In this document: positions 13,020 to 23,247 of the stretch, one piece after another
Layout: each line of letters starts with the position of its first letter
Numbering within the stretch: the first letter of the stretch is position 1
Origin: Litsea cubeba
Taxonomy: Eukaryota; Streptophyta; Magnoliopsida; Laurales; Lauraceae
NCBI GenBank assembly: GCA_012931725.1
Contig: CM022944.1
Coordinates: 117,133,623-117,197,622 of the forward strand
Reading direction: 5' to 3'
Length of the DNA: 64,000 nucleotides
Translations under genes and position numbers: made by a program
Notes under the pieces: model-generated
The model's input: only the letters and a program-made list of their open reading frames with translations
What the model was told of the DNA's origin: nothing
Database searches by the model: none

Positions 13020-14130
13020 GATAGATATTTGGGGGTGGGCCCCACAATGGTGTAGTGAAAAAGTTTATAATTTCTCATAATAATATATTATTATATTATA
13101 TTATAATATTTCGGGGTGAACCCTATAATGGTGTAGTGAAAAAGTTTGCATTATAATATTTTGGGGTGAGCCCCACAAAGGTGTAATGAAAAAGTTTGCA
13201 ATTTCTCATAATAATATATTTTTAGATTATATTATAATATTTGGGGTATTATAATATTTGATAGAGATATAGATATATGATATATGATATATATAATAAT
13301 ATAGTATATAAGGTAAGTGGGGCCCACAAGTGTGTAGTGAAAACTTTTTACAATCTAGCCTCTTTTATAATAGTAGATAGATATATAATAATATAATATA
13401 AGATAAGTTGGGCCCACAAGTGTGTCAGTGAATTTTTTTGCAATCTAGCCTCTTTTATAATAGTAGATAGATATATTATTATATTATATTCTAATATTTG
13501 GGGGTGGGCAACACAATGGTGAAGTGAAAAAGTTTGCTTTATAATATTTGGGGGGGCCCATAAAGGTGTAATGAAAAAAATTGTAATTTCTCATAATAAT
13601 ACATTATTATATTATAATATTTGGGGGTGGGCACCACAATAGTGTAGTGAAAAAGTTTGCATTATAATATTTAGGAGTGGTTCTAATATTTGAGGGTGGG
13701 CCCCACAATGGTGAAGTGAAAAAGTTTGTATTATAATATTTGGGGGTAGGCCCCACAAAGGTGTAATGAAAAAGTTTATATTTTCTCATAATAATATATA
13801 ATTATATTAAATTATAATATTTGGGGGTGGTCCCACAATGATGTAGTGAAAAAGTTTGCATATAATATTTGGGAGTGGTTTTAATATTTGGGGGTGGGCC
13901 CCATAATGGTGAAGTGAAAAAGTTTGCATTAATAATATTGGGGTGGGACCCACAGAGGTGTAATATTGAAAAAGTTTGCAATTTCTCATATAATATATTA
14001 TTATATTATATTCTAATATTTGGGGGTGGACCCACAATGGTGTAGGTAAAAAAGTTTCCATTTTAATATTTGAGAGTGGGGCCCCACAAATGGTGTGGTA
14101 AAAAGTTTGTATAATATAATATAATAGTAG
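13020..14130 (+). repeat. Minisatellite built on GGGTGGGCCCCACAATGGTG
   Basis: A dozen or more imperfect units of GGGGTGGGCCCCACAATGG-TGTAGTGAAAAAGTTTGCA, spaced by AT-only stretches (TAATATATTATTATATTATA and the like), with further scattered units to about 15010. Every short reading frame in the region is translation of this repeat. Units vary from about 60 to 110 bp because the AT spacer changes length. Confidence 0.85.
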
Positions 14131-14236
14131 ATATGTAAGATATTATATATATTATAATATATATAATGAAGTGGGGCCCTAGAATGAGATGTTGATGATG
14201 AGATGAGAGATGATGAGAATTATAATCTATATAATG

Positions 14237-14413
14237 GGGAGCATTCATATGCATCTTTCCCTCACCATGAGGGACACTTCCCTTTTTGGAAAATTCCAAG
14301 TACAAATGTACTTTTCAAGTACATACGGTGAGGTACAAAATGCACTTTTCATGTGCAAATAGGACAGTATCCCTCACTCTATGGTGAGGGAAAGATGCAT
14401 ATAAACATTCCTC
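14237..14413. mobile_element. Small MITE nested in the Helitron-like element
   Basis: Two inverted arms of about 40 bp: GAGCATTCATATGCATCTTT at the left, and the reverse complement of AAAGATGCATATAAACATTC at the right, both followed by CCCTCACCAT. The 177-bp unit interrupts the satellite-like surroundings. I see no clear target duplication. Confidence 0.6.
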
Positions 14414-15085
14414 ATATATAATATATATAATGAAGTGGGCCTCACATATAATAGCAGATATATAATATATAATATATATTATTCAGTTTGTAATTTCTCA
14501 TAATAATATATTATATTATAATATTTGGGAGTGGGCCCCACAATGATGCAGTAAAAAGTTTGTTAATATATATAATAGTAGATATATGTATTATATAATA
14601 TTTATAATATATAATGAAGTGGGCCCTAGATATGACATGATGATGATGAGATGAGAGATGATGAGAATTAATAATATAATGAAGTGGGCCCCACATATAA
14701 TATATATTATATAATAGTAGATAAATATATATTATATATTATCCAGTTTGTAATTTCTCATAATAATTACTGATGTCTCTATATTCATATTGGGAGTTGG
14801 CCCCCCAATGATGTAGTAAAAGTTGTTACTTACTATAATAGTAGATCTGTAAGATTATATATTATTTATATATTATGAGTGGGCCCTAGAATCGATGATG
14901 CTGATGAGATGATAGATGATGGGTTCTATCTATCATGACGTGGGCCCCACATATATATATATTTTATATAGTAGATATATATAGATCTCTAATTATTATA
15001 TGAAGTGGGCCCCACAAATGGTATTACCCACCAAAAAGTAAAAAGTGGCACTTCTTCTCTTTTATAGAGTAGTAGTATATATATC

Positions 15086-15946
15086 AGTCATGAATGATGA
15101 GAATGGCTTCTGGGCATGCAAGAACTCATATAAGTAGGGATGTAAATGGGTTCCCGACTCTCCGATTACCTGGAGGTTCCGACCTATTAATAATCGGGTT
15201 TGGGTCCTTATTTAGGTTTTGATAAGTAAACGGGTCCGGATCTTGGATCATTTTATGGGTACGGTTCCACCTCGGTTCTTAATAGGGGTGTTCATGGACT
15301 GTCCCGGCTCGAGCTCGATCCAAGCGCAACTTATTTTGGGTCCGGCTTGAGTTTTGGTATTAGGATCTAATTTGGACCTATGATTTGGGCCCATTTAATA
15401 TGCCAGCCAGATTTGGATTCAATGGTAGAGTTGAAGTCTTGTCCAAATGAAAGACATAACTTAAGCAAAAATAAAATGTTTTGCTTGAAAGGAAATCAGA
15501 ACAAGTGTACTTTTACAAAGGTACATAGGTTACAACTAACTAAGCTACGGCTTGTGGCAATAAATGAAAGCAGCCTATTTTCTTAAAAAAGTTGTCTTCC
15601 ACCTAAGCTTGGGCCAGACACTTGTGGCCCAAATCGGCTAGGTACGGGTTTGGGTTTACGCTTTTAAAAATCCGTCCAAGCCTAGATATTGCTTAGCCGA
15701 TATAACATGGCCCATGAATTGTTGGAAGATATAATATATATATGTACGTGGCATCGATTATGTACATCATGTGTTCAATCATATAGTGGGACTTGCTCAC
15801 ATTAAAATAAGATTTGAAGGATATATCCATGTAGGGGTCGGGATTCAAGATGAACGATTTGGGTTATCATCATGTGAACCCGCAATGGGACCCTCTTGTT
15901 TTTGTTGTGAAGGGCTTTGCTTAATCCAAATATGTGCCCCGCTTTG
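15086..15946 (+). other. Intergenic remnant with hAT-like GC-rich patches
   Basis: No gene seen. 15135-15330 contains GGGTTCCCGACTC, CGGGTTTGGGTCC and TAGGGGTGTTCATGG motifs of the sort found in non-autonomous hAT elements (compare 58476-59337), but I could not pair the ends. The rest is unassigned. The stretch ends at the solo LTR. Confidence 0.35.
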
Positions 15947-18900
15947 TGTCGCGACCCCAGACCGGGTCAAAGGCCTAATCCGGGATTCCAAGTGCGACTA
16001 ATGATGCGGTGCCACGTGCATCTCTTGATTGGCTAATACGTACATGGATTAAGGAAGAACATTTCTTCCGTGTACGAGATTTCCCAAAGGATTCGCGGTG
16101 AGGACTTCACATACAAATCATTTACATGTTCAGGATGCGGAAGCATGTAGCAAATCATACATTTACCGATTCATTCAATAAACAAGACTGATTGCACAAG
16201 TATAAACAACATAGTGTCAGAGTGAGCAATGATCATTAGCATTTCTCCCAAAAGTATAAAGTTAAGAATTTATACAAAAGATCGGTTAATTAATCACCCT
16301 AGAAATAATAGCCAACATAGGCCAGTACATCCAAAAAGAACCTCCCAAAAAGAATCATTCCCAATTCCCGAAATGTGTCGTTCTCAAAGCTTGACCGAAT
16401 GTCTACACGACATCGCCAGCTTGCCATTCAACTACGCGATGCGGCTCGCCGGCTGCCTCCTCTAGCTCCTCCTCAAAGGCAACGGGGTCTGGACCTGAGT
16501 ACCAAAGAATGGGTCAGACACGACGGTCTGACAAGTGGGTGAAAAGATATACAATAAAATAAAACGATGATACCTTGGAAAACATTGAAACTTGTATAAA
16601 CAATGATTTTTCAATAAAAGAGAATGCATCATTTATTAGAAACGACATGTGCAATATAAAACATGTAAATGTATCAATAAGTCGGAAACTAGCAAGATGA
16701 CAACCACACAAAGCTAAATCCTTTCTCACAAAAGTGATGAGAGCACATCGGGGCGTTGACCTCAGTCACACGAGGTGAGGAGAGTCAACGATCATATATG
16801 GATACATATATATATAACGGGACGGGACTGCGGTAGCGAACTAGGTAGCGGGACGGGACGAGATCCAGGCTGCAGCTGGCGGGATCGGAGGGGGATCTCC
16901 AAGTCGGTGGATCAAACTGACAAGGTCATCCAAGTTTAGTGGTGCCGACTCATAGATCACATGTGAGAAATCAAAACAAGTACATATATAAATGGGACGG
17001 GGTGCCCATAGGCACATAATATATTTGCATCAGGTCTAACATAAACGGGCTAGCAAAAATGCTAAAAACATGATTTCAGTATTTTCCGGGGCATGACTAG
17101 TCATAAGACTTGAAATTTAAAGAGTACAAGTGAAATTCGGGTAAAAATAAAGTCTATTGGATTTCTATAAATTTTCAGGATAAGTGTTGAGGGTTCAAGA
17201 TTTAAATCAGTGTAGATAGGGTCCCGTATGCCAGATTTGATACAAACTTGGTACTCCATGAGAATTTAGGACATTCCGGTTCCCTATGCACATTGACAAG
17301 CCCAGAAACCCTTAACGAATCTCCGTGATGGGGTTTCTTCCTCAACCGGACTCCATACAACATCCCTTAGGTCTCTCCATTGCATTAGGGCTCCAAACAA
17401 TACCTCCCCAAGACTTAGAATGACATTTCAGGTTCTCCAGCATTGACCTAGGTTTGACAGACACTTCGCTCGAGTGGACTAGAAAGTGTGCTCGAGCCAA
17501 GAGCTCTCTGTTTGGGTTTCGCTCGAGCGACCACAAGCTCGCTCGAGCGAACTGCTTTCTGTTTGGGATCCGCTCGAGCGAAGTGTCAAATTCGCTCGAG
17601 CGAACTGTCCTGAACTTCAATACAGTGCAGTTTGGCCCTCTTTCCTTCTCCTCCTTTCATACATCTTTGAGCCTCCATTCCTTCACAATATTTGAGGGCT
17701 CAAATCTCCTCTAAACTACATTCAATCCACCATTAAAAACCTCCAAAATATTCACCCAACCATCTCCTTTCCATCCATTTCAAGCATAAGAGAGGAGGAA
17801 TCCATAGAAATCCACATATAACAATATAAGGTACAACACAAGTCCATGCAACATTTTTTTTTTCCAAGAGATCAACAAGATAACAAGATGCATCAAGGAG
17901 TACAAATCAAAATCAATAGAAATCATATCATCAAGCAAAAGCTAAACCAATAAAACATTAGTGAGAAATCAAGATTATGCACAAAACATAATAGAAACTA
18001 AATAATCCATTCATCCACTTGCCTTGGGTCCAAGCTAAGCAAATGAAGCCTCTAATCACCCTCTCCAAGATATAAACACCAATCTATACAAAAACCCCCA
18101 AATGGAACCCATTTAGAAACCCTAGAATATCAAAACCAAGTAAGAGAAAGAGAGGGCTTGCAAGGACAAAGATGAAGCTTCTCTAGGGTTAGAAGAACAT
18201 ATCACTAGAAGATTGGAGAAGTTTCTTACTTGGAAGTTTTTCAATGACAAGAGTTAGCTCAAAAGAAAGCTTCAATGTCCAAGGATTGCTCTTCTAATGG
18301 TGTCCAAGGAAAGCTCTTGAGTTGAGGAGGAAGAAGAAGATGTCCATTTCTCAATTGGTGCAAGGTTGGAGTGGATTAGAGATGGAGAAGCAAGGAGGAA
18401 GAGGGAAAACCTTAGGCAGCTGGAACTTCTTCTTCCACAATGAAATGAGCAAGAAAGGGAAATGAGAAGAAGGAGGTCACTAAAAATAGAACATGGGGGT
18501 GGGTCGCACAACTTAAAAAGATTGATGGGCTGAAAACATGGCCTTCAGGACCTCGAATGAGTTTGACGAAGAAGGGAAAGTTGATTGTCTAAATTTCTAG
18601 TTTCTAAAAAGTATATGTTTCGCGGGTTTTGGTGACATTGAAAATAGTATCCAGATTTAGTGTAAAAAGACCATTTTACCCTCAAAGTAGGAAAAAAATC
18701 GGATTTCGAGGTCTCGGACGGAGACGGGGACGGGATCAACATGAAAGTTGTAGAGTTCAACGAGATGAGTCAAACGGGGTTAACGCACGAATTTATGAAA
18801 TCTCAAATAATCCCCCAAGTTCACGCAAATTCACTAAAAGAGCCCCTAAAGGGTTCCACTAAGTCAAGAAGGCTCTCAAAATTTCCTAAAGCTACATAAA

Positions 18901-19004
18901 AGCTATTCTAATCCAAAACTTAACTTAAAATCTATTAATCTCACTTAGAGCTAAAACACAACTTAATTAATGCTAATCGCAGTCACTCGGGTCGGGGTCT
19001 TACA
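15947..19004 (+). mobile_element. 3.06-kb solo LTR (probably Ty3/Gypsy)
   Basis: Starts TGTCGCGACCCC and ends GGGTCGGGGTCTTACA, giving TGT...ACA ends. It is flanked by an exact 5-bp direct repeat CTTTG (15942-15946 and 19005-19009), as expected for LTR retrotransposon integration. No second LTR, primer site or pol domain lies between or beside the ends, so it is best read as a solo LTR left by LTR-LTR recombination. LTRs over 3 kb are usual for some plant Gypsy lineages (e.g. Tekay/Del-like); the superfamily is inferred from that only. Short reading frames inside it are not recognisable proteins. Confidence 0.7.
17460..17608 (+). repeat. Cluster of six CTCGAG palindromes within the solo LTR
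   Basis: Six CTCGAG sites in about 145 bp, four of them in the larger palindrome CGCTCGAGCG, spaced about 20-30 bp. Unrelated sequence (AACTG, ACTTC and CTGTTTGG blocks) separates them. It may be a binding-site array in the LTR; the function is unknown. Confidence 0.8.
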
Positions 19005-19009
19005 CTTTG

Positions 19010-20420
19010 CAAGATAAAGAAGGGCAAAAAAGGCAACTGAAGGAAATATTATATCCATGTGAGCATTGTCGGATGTGAGTTTTGATCCCCCCGGGGACGG
19101 AAATCGCCATTCATCTATATGAGATAATAAAAAGTTTAAATTGAAAATGAGGATTCCGACTACCCTCAAAATCGACGGATCACGAACACCAGCTACGGAT
19201 ACGGCCGTAACACCGTCCTTCAACGAAAGCCAAAAGAAAGCAGGAGAAAATGGAATGGGTTCTTCCTCTCGTCTAATGTGCTGCCGGCAACACACGACAG
19301 TTGTCTTGTCACTTAATTTGGGTCTTTCAATTTGGGTCAGGTTGGGGTTTGGGCTTGAGGTTGGGCCAGTTTGATGGTTTCTGATGGAGTTTGGTTGGGT
19401 TATCATCACTGGGGCCCAGGTTTCATAGATTTTGTTCTGCTTATTGGATTTCGTCGTTCTACGCATCGGCGAAAAGCTTTTGGCGAGTAGGTCACGATGA
19501 ACTGATTTTCAGGGCGATCGGAGTCTAGAAATGGCAGGTGATTTTTCAGGTGGGCACCCCGGGGGTGTGGGACCCACTATTATGATTTTTGATCCGCCTG
19601 TTGAATCTTGGAGTTCTTTATATGGACGGAAAGCACTCAATGAGTAGATCACGATAAGCCAACTTCCGGGGTGATCATGGGTCTAGAATTGATAGGTGAT
19701 TTTTCAAGTGGCCATTCTGGGGATACGGGACCTACCACTTATCATTTTAAATTCTAACTTTCACCCCGGTGGCTAACTTGGACCTCAAATGCCTTGATTG
19801 GTTCTTTGCACACTCCGGCCAACAACAACTCTATTTTTATCATTCATTTACTTATTTATTTATTTCTATCTCCACTACTGAATGGGGTTTGGGAAATTTA
19901 TTCTCTAGGGTATTTTTCAAGGAAAGATGCATCTTAAGTCCTTCCAATTTTAACTAGTGATTTTTAATTCGGAACCTAATTGGAGCATCACTAAACAAGG
20001 TAGATTGATTTACCTCTCATAGGGTGCCAAAATGAGGTGCCTACAAGCACCTCAAAAGAGTCTCTATCAAATTCAAATCTCCTATTTTATCTCTTTCACA
20101 TCTCCTATTTTCTCCCTACACACTCCTATAATAAAGGTGAGTAAATAAATATGAGTTGAAATAAACAATGTGAAGTGGCATTATCTCATTGGACAAATCA
20201 AAAGGGGTGAAAACGCCCCTTTTGAAATGGGGAGTTTTTGAGAATAAACGCCCCTTTTGAAATGGGGAGTTTTTGAGAATTTCCATATACACACACATCA
20301 TCATCTTCAATGCTATGGACCAAGCCTAATCAAGTGTGATCTTATCCAAGTGGGACTAAATGCATTTAGCCACTAGATCCACGACCAAGCCCAAGACGGA
20401 CGACCGCTATATGTCATGGT
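19010..20420 (+). other. Intergenic, decayed repeat sequence
   Basis: No gene seen. At about 19465-19580 and 19620-19750 a roughly 160-bp segment (GAGTAGGTCACGATGA...GGCGATC...GGTGATTTTTCA...GGGACC) occurs twice with many changes, an old tandem duplication. At 20205-20280 a 35-bp unit (ACGCCCCTTTTGAAATGGGG) is repeated twice in tandem. A TGTCATACCCCG motif at 20422 looks like an LTR start but I could not find its end. Confidence 0.45.
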
Positions 20421-20569
20421 GTCATACCCCGTTGAATTTGATGGGTTTCGTCAAGTTCTCTAAGATTTATGGGCCAATTAATATGATTGATATATGTTCA
20501 AGGCAACTTTTTGCAACCATACCATGTCATGGTCCAAAGAGGTCCAAGCCAAGTTTTGGTCTAAGCCAT

Positions 20570-21060
20570 ATGGCTAATCTTGGATAATGCTGGTCCTAGC
20601 CTATTTCTATGGCCAATCTTGGTTGAATATGAGAGGGTCATTACATTGACGCTCAGGTCCAAGCAAATTCCTGGCCTAAAGCGTATGACCAATCTTTGTT
20701 GATTTAGACCAATTTCTGGCCTAGGCCATATGACGATCTAAGTCCAAGCCAATTTTTGGCCTAAGCCATATGACCAATTTTGGTTGATTCAGGCTCAAGT
20801 CAATTTTTGACCCAGGCCATATAATCAATCTTGGTATATTCAAGATTTCCCAAGTCATTCGACCAATCTTGGTTGATGATGGTCCCAGACAATTTCTGGC
20901 TTGAGCCATATGACCAGTCTCAGTTGAATTAATCCATGCCAATATGTGGCCTAAACCATACATCCAATTTTGATTGAATATAACCAAGCTAATTTTTGGC
21001 CCAAGTACATGACCAATCTTGGTTGAGGCCGGTCCAAATCAATTTCTGGCCTAGGCCTTA
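20570..21060 (+). repeat. Minisatellite, GGCCTAAGCCATATGACCAA unit
   Basis: About eight or nine degenerate units of roughly 55-60 bp with the consensus CCAAGCCAATTTTTGGCCTA-AGCCATATGACCAATCTTGG-TTGAT. They vary by substitution and small indels, so the array is old. No protein is encoded. Confidence 0.8.
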
Positions 21061-21713
21061 TTCAGGCTAAACAATGATAATCTATCGGGCATAAGACCTA
21101 TTGTTGTGGGTCCTGATTAGATGGGCCTTAACCCAGCTATGCATTGGGCTCACTTATGTGCTGACATGCCTAAATCGATTTAGCCTCCCAAGTTCATAAT
21201 TGACCTCCAGTTTATGTGAGTCACATCCCATGTTACCCTATGACTAGTAATTGATCTCTATCCAATTAATTTTCCATGACCCATCAAACTCTCTCAGGTG
21301 GTAGTGTGTTGGGACTAATTAATATAGGACCAAGTTGATTTTGTGACCATGTCATGATGGGTCTGATGCAGATATCGAGGTCTAACCCAGTTTTTGGTGA
21401 TCAAGTCATCCAATCCATATGACCAAATTTGATAGATTATGGGTGGGCTATTATATGTGAGCCTGGTAATTTAGGCTCATTTCAAAAAATGGAATGAACA
21501 TGTGACCATCAATCATGTGATAGGACCCATGTCTTTTGCAAATATGTGGTTAAATGACATGTGGAGTCACTCCTCTTATGAAGGCAAATACCCATATGAA
21601 ATGGGTAACCATCATGGCAATAAGGTAGTTAGAGGAAGATAGATGGTGTCCATCCAATCCAAGTTAGGGGAGAACGTGCAACATCTCTGCCCCCCTTTTT
21701 TTTTAAGAAAAAA
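21061..21713 (+). other. Intergenic, nothing recognised
   Basis: No coding, RNA or transposon signature could be supported in this stretch. Confidence 0.4.
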
Positions 21714-21839
21714 GCTACACAGCCGGGGATTTGTGCCCGGGCTATGGCACGGACCGTGGGATCTCAGGTTGCAACTGAGATCCCACGGTTCCCATGGGAT
21801 CTGTGCCACAGCCCGAACATAAATCCCGGGCTGTGTAGC
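21714..21839. mobile_element. 126-bp fold-back MITE
   Basis: Nearly the whole unit is one inverted repeat: GCTACACAGCC...GGGATTTGTGCCCGGGCT at the left pairs with AGCCCGAACATAAATCCCGG and GGCTGTGTAGC at the right, closing on ATCTCAGGTTGCAACTGAGAT at the centre. A transcript would form a hairpin of about 60 bp. It is flanked by T-rich tracts with no clear target duplication. This is typical of short plant MITEs. Confidence 0.75.
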
Positions 21840-22054
21840 ACGGTTGTTTTTTTAAAGTAGGCAGCAAAGCTAAAAAGAAGAGAGGAGAGGAATAGAAAAC
21901 TCTGTAGAATTTCAAATAAGAAGAGAGCATCGGGTTGCCATTTTGCGACAACGTGCTGCCGGAATTTTAAGCGAAGATATTATTCCAAATAGAAGAATTG
22001 AAGCAAGTTAAGGGCTAGGATAATGCCTTCATCAAGGGATGAAAGTATGGTTTG

Positions 22055-22945
22055 TAGAATTTGTAAATAGGCCCCTGAGGTTTTAGTATTTGCAAATAGG
22101 CCCCAATAATTTTATTTTAATACCTTTCATGTCCTCAAAATCAATAGTCTTCCAACCACCATAGTTTTTTAGTGCGAAATGACAATTTTTCCATCTCTCT
22201 TTTCCTTATATGCATAATTTCAAAATCTTAGACTCAAATTTTTTTCTATAAAGCATGTAACATTAACAATTGCACTCAGTGGGAGAAAACAATCCTACGT
22301 AAAGTCATTTTTTTATTAATACAAGGCTCATTTCATTAAATCTAGATTGATTATGACGATAATCGGCTATGATTTATCCAATCTATACAATTACCCACCA
22401 TTGGATTGATGAAAGTCTCAAAATACATGAGTCTGTTTCATGTATAAGGGGGTGGAAAAGAAATATTGGGGGCATGGACAAATGTAAAAAAAGATTAATT
22501 AGTATTAGAATATGCGACGGGGGGTGGTGTTTGGCTATATGTAAAAGAAATATTGGGGGAAGGGGCAAATGTTAAAAAAAATATATTAACTTTTAGAATT
22601 TGAAGGGGGATGAGAGATTTTAAACTTTTCTCAGATATGGGTGGGGCTTCAGTCTCTAAGCCCTTGTACTTGAGTCTACCCCAGGTCACGTGCAAAAAAG
22701 AGTTATTAAGAGAATTCATTGAGACTTGAGAGAAAATAACGGTATTTTTGTAAATACTCATTTTGTTTAATGGATGTAAGGGCAAAGCTATCATTTATAT
22801 AAAAATCCAATACAAATCTCATGGTGGCCGCCCGTTCTTGTTAGGGATATTGATTTTGAGGACATGATAGGTATTGAAAAGAAAACACATGGGCCTATTT
22901 ACAAATATTAAAACCTCATGGGCCTATTTACAAATCCTACAAACT
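22055..22945. mobile_element. Inverted-repeat element with about 100-bp arms
   Basis: The left arm (about 22055-22150: GTTTGTAGAATTTGTAAATA, GGCCCCTGAGGTTTTAGTAT, CATGTCCTCAAAATCAATA) is matched in reverse complement at about 22850-22945. The interior (22150-22850) has no recognised gene. It also contains an internal near-duplicate of AAGAAATATTGGGGGCATGG at 22458 and 22545. The superfamily is uncertain and no target duplication was identified. Confidence 0.6.
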
Positions 22946-23247
22946 TTAGGGGGGTATATACAAAAAGCTCTACTTTTTTTTATTATCTATTTGCATTTCA
23001 TGTAAACTTAGAAAGTGGGTATTGTTTGTGTAGAATCTCATTTTGAGTCTACATTTTCTGACTTTTCTTCGAAATTTATTGTTTGTAGATAAGGTGGCAT
23101 TGTAAAATTCTTTTTATGAATGAAGAAAAGAAATGAATTGATGTCTTTATCTTTGAACATTCATCTTGATTTTTTTTTTTTGTGTTTATAAGTAGTACCA
23201 CCATCTTTCACCCATCAGGGTAGCAGATAAGTGAAGATCTTGATAAA

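Larger units (their letters stand above)
11783..15085 (-). mobile_element. Helitron-like non-autonomous element, left copy
   Basis: On the minus strand the element ends in a GC-rich palindrome (GCACGTGCATTGCACGTGC, 11796-11814), a short spacer, CTAG and a flanking T, the Helitron 3' signature (hairpin, CTRR, insertion between A and T). The other end near 15050-15085 reads CTATAAAAGAGAAG on the minus strand, a frequent plant Helitron start. No Rep/helicase is present. 11790-12960 is homologous in inverse orientation to 59400-61240. Element boundaries are approximate and internal nested pieces are likely; the Helitron assignment is an inference from the ends. Confidence 0.5.

Noticed and set aside
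13607..14696. Several 60-84-codon minus-strand frames with repeated HYGAHPQ-like peptides
   Set aside because: They are translations of the GTGGGCCCCAC minisatellite.
12950..15085. CRISPR-like direct repeats
   Set aside because: Repeat and spacer lengths vary, spacers are AT-only and related to each other, and the context is a plant nuclear transposon.
18963..19466. 167-codon minus-strand open frame
   Set aside because: It spans the solo LTR end and target duplication, so it cannot be one ancestral gene; no family recognised.
20422..21300. Possible LTR starting TGTCATACCCCG
   Set aside because: No matching end, target duplication or partner could be found; left as a note.
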